Assembly (NCBI RefSeq): GCF_019263585.2
Contig: NZ_JADQDF010000001.1
Coordinates: forward strand, 2,108,001 to 2,172,000
Length of the DNA stretch: 64,000 bases
Source: Pseudonocardia oceani
GTDB lineage: Bacteria; Actinomycetota; Actinomycetes; Mycobacteriales; Pseudonocardiaceae
Direction of reading: 5' to 3'
Shown: piece by piece, positions 29,609 to 37,566 of the stretch
Numbering within the stretch: the stretch's first letter is position 1
Layout of the letters: each line of letters begins with the position of its first letter
Made by a program: the position numbers and the translations under genes
Notes under the pieces: model-generated
Seen by the model: only the letters and a program-made list of their open reading frames with translations
What the model was told of the DNA's origin: nothing
Database searches by the model: none

Positions 29609-30850
29609 GTGACGATCGCTCCGCTACCGACCGGTGTGCGCGTGCGAACCAGGCCCGTCGACGAACTCGGCGGCCTGCTGGACCTGCTGCCGGACGCTCG
29701 CACACCCAAGTCGTGGGTGCGCGGTGGGGACGGCCTCGTCGGGTGGGGCGAGGTGGCCCGGTGGACCGGATCGGGTCCCGACCGCTTCGCCGACGCCGAC
29801 GACTGGTGGCGCTCCTTCGTCTCCGGCACGCGCGTCCTCGACGAGGTCGGGCGGCCCGGCACGGGGCCCGTCGCGTTCGCGAGCTTCACCTTCAGCGACG
29901 ACTCCCCCGGCTCGGTCGTCGTCGTGCCGCGGGTCGTGGTCGGGCGCCGCGACGGCCGGGCGTGGATCACCGAGTTCTCCCGCGGCGACGGGCCGTCGGT
30001 CGTGCACGCGATCGACCCGGTGCGCCCCAGCGGCACGCTGCGCTACTCCGACGGGCTGCTGCCGGTCGACCGCTACCGCGCCGCCGTCGCCGAGGCCGTG
30101 CGCCGGATGCGGGCGGGCGAGCTCGACAAGGCCGCGCTGGCCCACGACCTGATCGCCGTCGCCGAGGCCCCGCTCGACCCCCGCCACCTGCTCGGCGGCC
30201 TCGCCGAGCGCTACCCGACGTGCTGGTCGTTCGCCGTCGAGGGGCTGGTCGGCGCCACCCCGGAGCTGCTGGTGCGGCGCACCGGCGACGTCGTCGAGTC
30301 CCGGGTGCTGGCCGGCACGATGTGGGCGGCCTCCCCCGGCGAGGGGTCGCTGGGCGAGCGGCTGATGGGCTCGACGAAGGACCGCCACGAGCACGCGCTC
30401 GCCGTCGACTCCCTCACCTCGGCGCTGGCCCCGCTGTGCGCCTCGCTCGACGCGCCCGAGGTCCCCGACGTGCTGACGCTGCACAACGTCTCGCACCTGG
30501 CGAGCGACGTCCGCGGCCGCCTCGACCCCGTCGCCCCCGCGTCGCTGCTGCGCCTGGCCGAGGCCGTGCACCCCACCGCGGCCGTCGGCGGCACCCCGCG
30601 CAAGGTGGCCGTCGACCTCATCACCGAGCTGGAGGCGATGGACCGCGGCCGCTACGCCGGCCCCGTCGGCTGGATCGACTCCCGCGGCGACGGCGAGCTC
30701 GGCATCGCCCTGCGCTGCGCCCAGCTCGACGGCCGGGCGGCCCGGCTGTTCGCCGGCTGCGGGATCGTCGCCGACTCCGACCCCGACACCGAGGTGCGCG
30801 AGGCCGCGGCGAAGCTCGTGGCCGTGCGGGACGCGCTCGAGGGCGACTAG
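29609..30850 (+). CDS. menF: Isochorismate synthase
   Basis: This 413-residue chorismate-binding enzyme converts chorismate to isochorismate. The N-terminal half is variable. The catalytic half has ELDKAALAHDL, ESRVLAGTMW, STKDRHEHALAV, VSHLASDVRG, AVHPTAAVGGTPR and the closing YAGPVGWID, all standard for the MenF/EntC group. Since menD, menG and a polyprenyl synthase are close by and no siderophore genes are seen, a menaquinone role is favoured over salicylate or DHB synthesis. GTG start, probably leaderless. It ends in front of a bidirectional terminator. Confidence 0.88.
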   Translation: MTIAPLPTGVRVRTRPVDELGGLLDLLPDARTPKSWVRGGDGLVGWGEVARWTGSGPDRFADADDWWRSFVSGTRVLDEVGRPGTGPVAFASFTFSDDSPGSVVVVPRVVVGRRDGRAWITEFSRGDGPSVVHAIDPVRPSGTLRYSDGLLPVDRYRAAVAEAVRRMRAGELDKAALAHDLIAVAEAPLDPRHLLGGLAERYPTCWSFAVEGLVGATPELLVRRTGDVVESRVLAGTMWAASPGEGSLGERLMGSTKDRHEHALAVDSLTSALAPLCASLDAPEVPDVLTLHNVSHLASDVRGRLDPVAPASLLRLAEAVHPTAAVGGTPRKVAVDLITELEAMDRGRYAGPVGWIDSRGDGELGIALRCAQLDGRAARLFAGCGIVADSDPDTEVREAAAKLVAVRDALEGD

Positions 30851-30860
30851 CTGCGCCGCG

Positions 30861-30889
30861 GCGGGCCGGACCGCGCTGGTCCGGCCCGC
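30861..30889. terminator. Bidirectional hairpin terminator between menF and the MftD-like gene
   Basis: A perfect 12-base-pair stem, 30861-30872 with 30878-30889 (arm GCGGGCCGGACC), closes a five-base loop GCGCT. It lies in the 44-base gap between two convergent stops, so it can serve both transcripts. No T-run follows, as is common at high GC. Confidence 0.75.
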
Positions 30890-30894
30890 GCCGC

Positions 30895-32109
30895 TCATGC
30901 CGTCCGCGGACGGGGTGTCTGCGCGGCCGGGTAGGGGCGGGGACCGAGGGTGAAGTCCGACGGCATCGTGAGGTCGCCCGGTTCCAGGTCGGCGAGCGAG
31001 GCGCGCCCGAGCCCGAACAGCGCCTCGTCGATCCCGCTGCGCAGGACGTCGAGGACGTTCTCGACCCCGGCCTGACCGTTGGCCGCGAGCCCCCACAGGT
31101 AGGGGCGCCCGATCATCACCGCGCGGGCGCCGAGGGCGATCGCCTTCACGGCGTCGAGGCCACGGCGGACGCCGCCGTCGAGCAGGACCTCGATCTCGTC
31201 GCCGACCTCGTCGACGATCGAGGGCAGGACACGGATGCTGCCGGGGGCACCGTCGAGGTTGTTGCCGCCGTGGTTGGAGACCGAGATCGCGTCGGCGCCG
31301 ATGTCGACGGCCTTGCGGGCGTCGGTGGGCCGGGTGACGCCCTTGACCATGAACGGGCCACCCCACCGCTCGCGCAACCACCGCAGGTCCTCCCAGGTGG
31401 GCGGCGGGGTCTGCATCCACTCGCCGTAGGCCTGGAAGAAGGTGGGCGGGTCCTCGCCCGGGTCGGCCATGTTGGGCACGGTGAGGTCGGGCAGGTGGCG
31501 GTGGCGCAACCACCCGAGCATGTAGCGGGGGCGGCGGACCCCCTCCGGGGCGAACCGCGCCATGGCCTTGAGGTCCAGGCGTTCGGGGATCGGCGGGCTG
31601 CCCCAGTCCCGGCGGCTGTCGAAGACCCAGTCCAGGGTCACGATGAGCGCCTTCGCCCCCGCCGCCTTCGCGCGCTCGACGCGCCGGGCGATGCGGTCGC
31701 GGTCGCCGACCCAGTACGTCTGGAAGAAGGTCTGCGGGTTCGCCTGCACCACGTCCTCGATCGCGCGGCTGCCGAACGAGCTCAGTCCCATCGCCGTCCC
31801 GGCGGCGGCGGCGGCGCGGGCGGCGGCGACCTCCGCCTCGGGATGGACGGCCTGTACGCCGGTGGGGGAGAGCAGCACGGGCAGGGAGATGTGCTGCCCG
31901 AGCACGGTGGTCGCCTGGTCGCGCTCCGACGGCTGGTCACCGACCTGCGGTCGGAAGCCGAGCTCGTCGAAGGCGCGGCTGTTGTCGGTCATCGTGATGC
32001 CCTGCTCGGTCCCCGCGAGCAGGGCGCCGTACACCGAGGGCGGGAGCCGCTTGCGGGCTCGGCGCTGAGCTTCGGCGACGGTCTCGAACCAGGTGGCGGT
32101 GCTGGCCAT
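30895..32109 (-). CDS. MftD-type FMN alpha-hydroxyacid dehydrogenase family enzyme
   Basis: This 404-residue TIM-barrel flavoprotein resembles pre-mycofactocin synthase MftD, which oxidatively deaminates the precursor AHDP. The family opening FETVAEAQRRARKRLPPSVYG is followed by GFRPQVGD, PVLLSPTGVQAVHPEAE, LIVTLDWVFDSRRDW and the FMN/catalytic stretch ISVSNHGGNNLDG. The ATG has GGGAGG five bases upstream. It lies ten bases after a mycofactocin-type SDR gene, but no mftA, mftB or mftC is in the window. It may be a second copy, a stray mft gene, or an MftD-like enzyme with another substrate. Confidence 0.8.
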   Translation of the reverse strand: MASTATWFETVAEAQRRARKRLPPSVYGALLAGTEQGITMTDNSRAFDELGFRPQVGDQPSERDQATTVLGQHISLPVLLSPTGVQAVHPEAEVAAARAAAAAGTAMGLSSFGSRAIEDVVQANPQTFFQTYWVGDRDRIARRVERAKAAGAKALIVTLDWVFDSRRDWGSPPIPERLDLKAMARFAPEGVRRPRYMLGWLRHRHLPDLTVPNMADPGEDPPTFFQAYGEWMQTPPPTWEDLRWLRERWGGPFMVKGVTRPTDARKAVDIGADAISVSNHGGNNLDGAPGSIRVLPSIVDEVGDEIEVLLDGGVRRGLDAVKAIALGARAVMIGRPYLWGLAANGQAGVENVLDVLRSGIDEALFGLGRASLADLEPGDLTMPSDFTLGPRPYPAAQTPRPRTA

Positions 32110-32119
32110 CAGGGCCTCC

Positions 32120-32947
32120 CTACTTGGCCATGAAGCCGGCGTCGACGGGCAGGGTGACGCCGGTGACGTAACGGGCCTGGTCGGACACCAGCCAGGCGAT
32201 CGCGTTGCTGATGTCGATGGGTTCGATGGCCTCGACGTCGAGCAGGTTGGTCAGTGCCGCCCCGACCTCGGGCGACTGGGCGAGGAACGCCTGCATCGCG
32301 TCGTTGTCGATCATCGGGGTGTTCACGCCGGTGGGGTGGACGGTGTTGACCCGGATGTGGTGCGGGGCCAGCCAGTTCGCCCAGCTGCGCATCAGGCCGA
32401 CGACGCCGTGCTTGGCGGCGACGTAGCCCTCCATGGCGCCGGAGCCGTTGCCGCCCCGGCCGGACAGACCCTGGGTGGAGCTGGTCACGACGATCGCGCC
32501 GCCCTCGCCCTGCTCGATCATGCGGGGCACGGCGGCCTGGACGGTGTGGCGGACGCCTTCGAGGTTCGTCATGACGGTGTCGTGGAACGCGGCGACCGGG
32601 TCGGACTCGTCCGCCGAGTGCGGGGCGATGCCGGCGTTGGGCAGGACGATGTCGACCCGTCCCAGCTCGGCGATCCCGGCCCGGATCGCGTCGGTGACCG
32701 CGGCGACGTCGCGGACATCGGCCTCACGGGTCACGATCCGGCGGTCGAGCTTCTCGACCTCGGTCGCGGTCTCGGCCAGGTCGTCCGGGGTGGCCAGGGG
32801 GTAGGGCACGGTGTCGATCTGACGGCAGATGTCGATCGCGACGATGTCCGCGCCCTCCCCTGCGAGCCGGACGGCATGGCTGCGACCCTGGCCGCGGGCC
32901 GCTCCGGTGATCACGGCGACCTTGCCTTCGAGGGTTCCGGTGGGCAT
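32120..32947 (-). CDS. Mycofactocin-coupled-type SDR oxidoreductase
   Basis: This 275-residue Rossmann-fold dehydrogenase has a cofactor loop TGAARGQGRSHA followed by DIVAIDICRQIDTVPYPLA, the insertion that marks the TIGR03971 subfamily. Those enzymes hold NAD tightly and pass electrons to mycofactocin. The active site is Ser in VVTSSTQG and the Tyr/Lys pair in GYVAAKHG. The ATG has an excellent AAGGAGGA site five to seven bases upstream. It forms a two-gene operon with the MftD-like gene. The alcohol it oxidises is unknown. Confidence 0.85.
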   Translation of the reverse strand: MPTGTLEGKVAVITGAARGQGRSHAVRLAGEGADIVAIDICRQIDTVPYPLATPDDLAETATEVEKLDRRIVTREADVRDVAAVTDAIRAGIAELGRVDIVLPNAGIAPHSADESDPVAAFHDTVMTNLEGVRHTVQAAVPRMIEQGEGGAIVVTSSTQGLSGRGGNGSGAMEGYVAAKHGVVGLMRSWANWLAPHHIRVNTVHPTGVNTPMIDNDAMQAFLAQSPEVGAALTNLLDVEAIEPIDISNAIAWLVSDQARYVTGVTLPVDAGFMAK

Positions 32948-33248
32948 GGGTCCTCCTTGGTGTCGGTGGTCGAGCTCTCCGCCCGACACCTGTGCGGTAC
33001 CCGTGCCGACGGCGTCCACAGGGCGGGGCCGGCGATCGGAAGGTCGCCGCAAGGTTTGCGCGGGCCACGTCGTCGCGAGCCGGCGCCCCACGAGATGGAG
33101 GAGTCCTCCGCGACGATGCTCGACGGTGGAGAGGGAGGTCGTGACGTGTACTGCCTCAAGCACGCACCGTGCCCGATGGTCCCGGTTCCCGCTCCCGATC
33201 GCGAGGAGGCGGAGTGAGCATCGGGGCGACGCCCGCGACCACCTGGTT
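32948..33248. other. Intergenic stretch without a convincing gene
   Basis: These 301 bases separate the SDR gene from the response-regulator stop, both on the minus strand. They must hold the promoter of the SDR/MftD operon and the end of the two-component transcript. I found no clear -10/-35 pair, no strong hairpin and no dyad operator. A 33-codon plus-strand frame (33116-33217) is present but lacks support. Confidence 0.6.
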
Positions 33249-33890
33249 CTAGCTGCGCCGCTCCCGCGCCAGCGCGGCGACCTCCAGCTGGGAGCCGACC
33301 TCCAGCTTCGACAGGATCGACCGGACCTGCGTGCGGACCGTCGCCACGGAGACGACGAACTCCTCGGCGATCGCGGCGGGGCGGCGGCCGGCGGCGATGC
33401 GCTCGACGATCTGCAGCTCGCGCGGGGTCAGGCGCTCCCAGCGGTCACGGGCCAGGCGCCGCTCCTGGGCCTGGGCCGACGCGGCCTCCTCGATCCGGCG
33501 GCGCTCGTCGCCACCGATCAGGGGGCGGCCCTCGGCGGCCCGGGTCGCCGCGGCGACGAGCTCGGGGAACGGCGCCGACTTGCGGACCCGCCCCAGCGCA
33601 CCGGCCGCGATGCCCGCCGCGATGCGGTCGTCGTCGGTGGAGCCGGTGACGAGCAGGACCCGCCAGCCGGCGCGGCGCAGGCGCGGGACGAGGTCGACGC
33701 CGTCGAGGCCGCCGCCGAGGTCGAGGTCGAGCAGCACGAGCGCGCCGGGCGGCGCGGGGTCGTCGACGCGGGGCAGGAACGCGTCGGGCAGGACGGCCGT
33801 GGCCTCGATCCCGCCGGAGCGCAGCGCCATCACGAGCGCCCCGGCGACCAGCGCGTGGTCGTCGACGATGACGACCGGCGCACCCCTCAC
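33249..33890 (-). CDS. LuxR/NarL-type response regulator
   Basis: This 213-residue protein has an N-terminal receiver domain (VVIVDDH, with phospho-acceptor Asp in VLLDLDLGG and conserved Lys in VRKSAPF) and a C-terminal LuxR helix-turn-helix (LTPRELQIVERIAAG ... IAEEFVVSVATVRTQVRSIL). The GTG start overlaps the histidine kinase stop as GTGA, so it is that kinase's partner. The 19-base dyads upstream of the neighbouring sipW and tasA-like genes are the obvious candidate targets, but this is inference from position. Confidence 0.85.
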   Translation of the reverse strand: MRGAPVVIVDDHALVAGALVMALRSGGIEATAVLPDAFLPRVDDPAPPGALVLLDLDLGGGLDGVDLVPRLRRAGWRVLLVTGSTDDDRIAAGIAAGALGRVRKSAPFPELVAAATRAAEGRPLIGGDERRRIEEAASAQAQERRLARDRWERLTPRELQIVERIAAGRRPAAIAEEFVVSVATVRTQVRSILSKLEVGSQLEVAALARERRS

Positions 33891-35326
33891 GCCACTCCCG
33901 ACGGCACCGGTGCGCGGCAGCCGGCGACGGGCAGCTCGATGTGGACCGTGCAGCCCGGCCCGGACAGCAGCGTGAACGTGCCGCGGTGCCGCTCGACGAG
34001 CTCGGCGGTGATCGCCAGGCCGAGGCCGTCTCCGCCGGAGTCGGGGCCGCGGACGCCGCGGCGCAGCACGACGTCGGGCGGCGCGCACAGCCCGGGCCCG
34101 TCGTCGGAGACGTCGATGCGGACGTGCCGCGCGTGCACCCGCGCCCGCAGCCACACGCGGGCGCCGGGGGCGTGGCGGCGGCAGTTGACCAGCAGGTTCG
34201 TGACGACCTGGGCGAGGACCCCGGGCGCGATCGCGGCCTCCGGGTCGCCGGTGACGTCGACGTGCACGTCGAGCCCGGTGGCGCGGTGCACGACGGCGAG
34301 GTCGTCGAGGATCGCGCCGACGCGCGCCTCGACGGGCCCGTCGTCGGGGCGCGGCCCGTCGAGCATCTGCTGCAGGCGGGCCAGCTCGGCGCCCGCGGCG
34401 ACCAGCAGGCGGCGGCCGTCGTCGGAGCGGCTCATCAGGTCGTCGCCCAGGACGGTGGCCGCACCGCTCAGCCCGGCGACGACGTTGCGCAGCTCGTGGT
34501 CGCGCTCGGCCACCGACGCCATGGCCGCCTCGACCTCCGCGAGCCGGCTGCGCGAGCGCTCCTGCTCCTGGCCGATGTCGCGGATGGAGGCGAGCAGGAA
34601 CGTTCCCGCGGCGACGAGCAGCATCGCGACCGCACCGAGCTCCACGATGCCGCCGAGCAGCGGGCGGGCCGCGACGATCCCGGCGGCGTGCGCGGTGCCG
34701 AGCGCGGCGAAGGCCAGGCCGGTGCGGCGCAGCAGCGGGCGGCGGTTGACGGTGCCGTCGCCGAGGATGAGGAGCCCCGCGACGCCGCAGGCGACCCATC
34801 CCCCCAGCGACACCGCCCGCACCATGTCCGGCGACGGCACGTGCGACGGGGCGAGCAGCGCGGTGACCGCGACCGACACCGTGGCGAGGGCGACGAGCAC
34901 GACCAGCCCGACCGCGTGGGCGTGCACCGGCCGCGACGCCGGCCGGGCGGCGAGCACCAGCAGCCCGGCGACCCCCAGCACGGCGACGCCCCCGGCGATG
35001 CCCCAGACCCCGCCGTCGAGATCGAGGTCGACGGCGCCCAGCAGCAGCATGACGCCCGCGTAGACGCCGACCGCGGCCGCGACCCGGCGCGCGCGCCGGT
35101 TGCCGCTGATCCACGCCGCTACCGCCAGCAGGATCGTCGCGGCCACACCGCCGGTGAAGGTCAGCGTGCCGATGGCCCGCTCCGGCATCTCCCGGCCCTG
35201 CAGCAGGACGACGGGCGCCGTGGCGAGGGCGACGAGGGCGCCCTGCAGGACGACCTCCGCCGCCGGGACCCGGACGGCGGTCCAGATCGCGGGGAGACGG
35301 CTGTGTCTCGGAGTGCTGCCGGTCAA
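33887..35326 (-). CDS. Membrane sensor histidine kinase
   Basis: This kinase has about 479 residues, with some eight hydrophobic helices (residues 15-245), a coiled-coil linker (EQERSRSRLAEVEAAMASVA), a phospho-acceptor His in ERDHELRNVVAGLSGA, and an ATPase domain with N-box NLLVNCRRH, DDGPGL and GDGLGLAI. No periplasmic sensor domain is evident, so the signal is probably sensed in the membrane. I favour the TTG start at 35326, with GAGGGG five bases upstream and a TTGA overlap with a 24-codon leader frame. A GTG at 35365 would add 13 residues without a ribosome site. Confidence 0.8.
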   Translation of the reverse strand: MTGSTPRHSRLPAIWTAVRVPAAEVVLQGALVALATAPVVLLQGREMPERAIGTLTFTGGVAATILLAVAAWISGNRRARRVAAAVGVYAGVMLLLGAVDLDLDGGVWGIAGGVAVLGVAGLLVLAARPASRPVHAHAVGLVVLVALATVSVAVTALLAPSHVPSPDMVRAVSLGGWVACGVAGLLILGDGTVNRRPLLRRTGLAFAALGTAHAAGIVAARPLLGGIVELGAVAMLLVAAGTFLLASIRDIGQEQERSRSRLAEVEAAMASVAERDHELRNVVAGLSGAATVLGDDLMSRSDDGRRLLVAAGAELARLQQMLDGPRPDDGPVEARVGAILDDLAVVHRATGLDVHVDVTGDPEAAIAPGVLAQVVTNLLVNCRRHAPGARVWLRARVHARHVRIDVSDDGPGLCAPPDVVLRRGVRGPDSGGDGLGLAITAELVERHRGTFTLLSGPGCTVHIELPVAGCRAPVPSGVA

Positions 35327-35397
35327 TGCAACCCCTCGGACGTACGGGGAACGGCGCCGACCCACTCGGGGGCGTGCCGGGTGCTGGGGAGCTCCAT
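35323..35397 (-). CDS. Possible 24-residue leader ORF before the histidine kinase
   Basis: An ATG preceded by AGAGG opens a 24-codon frame (start MELPSTRHAPEW) whose TGA overlaps the likely TTG start of the kinase (TTGA). The arrangement mimics the stop/start coupling common in this genome, so translating the leader could feed ribosomes to a weak TTG start. No homology is known to me; it may be incidental. Confidence 0.3.
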   Translation of the reverse strand: MELPSTRHAPEWVGAVPRTSEGLH

Positions 35398-35455
35398 CTG
35401 CCTCTTCGGCACTCGATCGGGTGCTGTTACGCGCCTGTTCGCTCTGCGGACGGAG

Positions 35456-36088
35456 TCAACGACGGCGACGCGCCGCCTGCGGGGCCGTCACCGTGCGTGG
35501 AACCAGCACGTACGCAGCGATGATGAGGAACAGCACGGCCGCGGCGAAGTACATCCCGGGCGGTGTGAAGAGACGTTCCCTGAGCAGCCCGACGTAGGGC
35601 ACGTGGTACCACTGCACGCCCCGGACGTCGGCCGCCTGGACCAGACCGGGATCGGGAGCGTTGTTCGCATCGCCCTGCGTCACGAACGCCGGACCCGGCC
35701 GCACCTCGATCACGCGGTGGGTGACGATCCGCGTCTCGTCGCTCTCGGTGCTGCGGTCGGTGAACGTGATGACGTCCCCGACCGCGATCTCGGAGGCCGC
35801 CCGCGGCTGCACGACGACCGTCGACCCCACCGGCAGCGCGGGCTCCATGCTCCCGGACAGCACGGTCAACGGCGTCGCCCCGCCGATGGCCGGGACGATC
35901 GCGACCGCGATGGCCAGCGCGACGACGAGGACGAGCGCGGTGCCCGCGGCCCACCCCATGATCCGGCGCACGGGGTGCACGGCCGGCTCGGGTTCCGGCT
36001 CGGGCGCCCGCCTCTGCCTCGGGGCCGGGACCGGGGTCGGGGTCGCCCGCACGACCGGAATGCGTTCGGTCACCGGTTCGCCGGCCAT
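35456..36088 (-). CDS. sipW: SipW-type (archaeal/ER-like) signal peptidase I
   Basis: This 210-residue membrane protease has a Pro/Glu-rich N-terminal cytoplasmic part, a helix near residues 43-70, the catalytic Ser80 in LSGSMEPALPVGS, His124 in VTHRVIEV in place of the Lys of common bacterial enzymes, Asp140 in VTQGDANNAPD, and a second helix near residue 180. This Ser/His/Asp layout defines SipW-like peptidases, which process TasA-type fibre proteins. The ATG has AGGGGG a few bases upstream. It is divergent from the first TasA-like gene and shares its promoter region. Confidence 0.88.
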   Translation of the reverse strand: MAGEPVTERIPVVRATPTPVPAPRQRRAPEPEPEPAVHPVRRIMGWAAGTALVLVVALAIAVAIVPAIGGATPLTVLSGSMEPALPVGSTVVVQPRAASEIAVGDVITFTDRSTESDETRIVTHRVIEVRPGPAFVTQGDANNAPDPGLVQAADVRGVQWYHVPYVGLLRERLFTPPGMYFAAAVLFLIIAAYVLVPRTVTAPQAARRRR

Positions 36089-36146
36089 GATCCCCCTAGA
36101 ACGAGCACGCGAAGCCCCACCGTCGCGCGCGCGGGACGCTGCTGTC

Positions 36147-36164
36147 ATACCTCGGATGAGGTAC
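36147..36164. promoter_or_regulatory. Dyad operator candidate, sipW side (copy 1)
   Basis: ATACCTCGGATGAGGTAC is a near-perfect inverted repeat, TACCTC-ggat-GAGGTA, 58 bases upstream of the sipW start. It is the most symmetrical of three related sites in this locus. Confidence 0.6.
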
Positions 36165-36180
36165 GCCGTCGACGGCTCGA

Positions 36181-36199
36181 ATACTCACGTTGAGGTATG
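36181..36199. promoter_or_regulatory. Dyad operator candidate upstream of the first TasA-like gene (copy 2)
   Basis: ATACTCACGTTGAGGTATG lies 82 bases before the ATG. It matches copy 3 (36920-36938) at 17 of 19 positions and shares the GAGGTA half-site with copy 1. It probably binds the adjacent response regulator or is part of the promoter. Confidence 0.65.
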
Positions 36200-36281
36200 T
36201 GCCGATCGCGTGGAGTGGCCAGAGTTGTCCACAACGCGGTCCCCCCGGACCGCCCCGCCCCCCGCGATCCGAGGAGAACCC

Positions 36282-36854
36282 ATGTCCGTCCTGCAGAAGA
36301 ACAAGAAGGTCGCCGCCGGTGTCGGCGTCGCCGCCGTCGCCGCCGCTGCCCTCGCCCTGGGCGCCGGCACGTACGCGTCGTTCAGCGACACCGAGGCCGG
36401 CCCCGGCGGCACCCTGGCCGCCGGCACGCTGACTCTCGACATCACGTCGAACCCCTCCGGCGTCACCGAGATCTTCTCCGCCAGCGGTATCGCCCCCGGG
36501 TACACGTCGGGCACCCGGACCATCACCATCAAGAACAGTGGAAACATCGACGGAAAGCTGACCGGCACTCTCAGCGTCACCGGCGGCCCCGACCTGGACG
36601 ACCAGATCGGGATCACGGGCAACTGCGGCAACCTGAACGTTCCGCCCGGCGCAACGCTGGCTTCGCTCTCCGGGCCGGCCGGAAACTTCCTCAGCAGCGG
36701 CGTTGCCCTGAACGGCGGCCAGACCGTCACGTGCAGCTTCCAGTTCACGTTCAAGGAGCTCGCCGACGAGACCAACAACCTTGCACAGGGCGAGTCGGTC
36801 GTCGTGACCTCGAACCTCACGCTGACCCAGGACGAGACCCAGGCCGGCAGCTGA
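36282..36854 (+). CDS. TasA/camelysin-like secreted fibre protein
   Basis: This 190-residue protein has a lysine-rich start (MSVLQKNKK), a hydrophobic helix and the SipW-type cleavage region GAGTYASFSDTEAGPGG, as in TasA and camelysin. The mature part (about 155 residues) is a predicted beta-sandwich with one Cys pair (GNCGN and VTCSF). The start has GAGGAG five bases upstream. It is a tandem duplicate of the next gene, and its start region is almost identical. By analogy with Bacillus TasA it could polymerise into surface fibres; that is inference. Confidence 0.8.
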   Translation: MSVLQKNKKVAAGVGVAAVAAAALALGAGTYASFSDTEAGPGGTLAAGTLTLDITSNPSGVTEIFSASGIAPGYTSGTRTITIKNSGNIDGKLTGTLSVTGGPDLDDQIGITGNCGNLNVPPGATLASLSGPAGNFLSSGVALNGGQTVTCSFQFTFKELADETNNLAQGESVVVTSNLTLTQDETQAGS

Positions 36855-36861
36855 TCGGCCG

Positions 36862-36907
36862 GAGAGCGGGGCGGCGGACCGGAACACGGGCCCTCCGCCC
36901 CGCTCTC
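36862..36907 (+). terminator. Hairpin terminator after the first TasA-like gene
   Basis: A perfect 13-base-pair stem, 36862-36874 (GAGAGCGGGGCGG) with 36895-36907, encloses a 20-base loop, seven bases after the stop. It separates the two TasA-like genes, so the second must use its own promoter. Confidence 0.7.
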
Positions 36908-36919
36908 GCAACCCCGCGG

Positions 36920-36938
36920 ATACCCACTTTGAGGTATG
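36920..36938. promoter_or_regulatory. Dyad operator candidate upstream of the second TasA-like gene (copy 3)
   Basis: ATACCCACTTTGAGGTATG lies 82 bases before the GTG start, exactly the spacing of copy 2. It begins 12 bases after the terminator stem of the upstream gene. Confidence 0.65.
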
Positions 36939-37020
36939 CGCGGCTGCTGGTCGTGCCGTCATCCTCACCGCCGTGCGGTCTCCATGGATCGCCCCGTCCA
37001 TGCGATACCCAGGAGCACCC

Positions 37021-37566
37021 GTGTCGATCCTGCAGAAGAACAAGAAGCTCGCCGCCGGCATCGGAGTCGCCGCCGTCGCGGCCGCCGCACTCGCGCTCGG
37101 CGCGGGCACCTACGCCGCGTTCAGCGATACCGAGGCCGGCCCCGGCGGCACGCTGGCCGCGGGGACGCTGACCCTGGACATCACGGGAAGCCCGACCGCG
37201 ACGACCCAGCTGTTCAGCGCTTCCAACATCGCGCCCGGTTACGACTCCGGTCCACTGATCTTCACGATCGAGAACACCGGCACGATCGACGGCACCGTCC
37301 GCGGCGACGCGACCGTCACCGAGAACGCGGGGGGCGAGCTGGACAAGCAGCTGCGCGTGTCGGGCAACTGCCCCGGCACGCCGTCGAACTTCAGCAACCA
37401 GCCGGTCAGCATCCTCACCACCGGGTTCAACGCGGAGATCGACGCGGGTGACTCGGTCGTCTGCACCTTCCGCTTCACGTTCCCGCACGCGGTGAACAAC
37501 AACGACGCCCAGGGCGACTCGGTGACCATCGACTCGCTCTTCAGCATCACGCAGCGCACTACCTGA
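37021..37566 (+). CDS. TasA/camelysin-like secreted fibre protein (second copy)
   Basis: This 181-residue paralogue of the preceding gene starts MSILQKNKKLAAGIGVAAVA and keeps GAGTYAAFSDTEAGPGGTL. The mature domains differ more than the signal region, which suggests diversified subunits sharing one export and processing route. Two Cys are present (SGNCPG, VVCTF). GTG start with AGGAG five bases upstream. The hairpin after it is imperfect, so some readthrough into the RTX gene is likely. Confidence 0.8.
   Translation: MSILQKNKKLAAGIGVAAVAAAALALGAGTYAAFSDTEAGPGGTLAAGTLTLDITGSPTATTQLFSASNIAPGYDSGPLIFTIENTGTIDGTVRGDATVTENAGGELDKQLRVSGNCPGTPSNFSNQPVSILTTGFNAEIDAGDSVVCTFRFTFPHAVNNNDAQGDSVTIDSLFSITQRTT

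Noticed and set aside
33116..33217. 33-codon plus-strand frame in the gap before the response regulator
   Set aside because: Tested as a possible MftA-like peptide near the MftD-like gene. It lacks the C-terminal Val-Tyr end of MftA, has no strong ribosome site and faces away from the operon.
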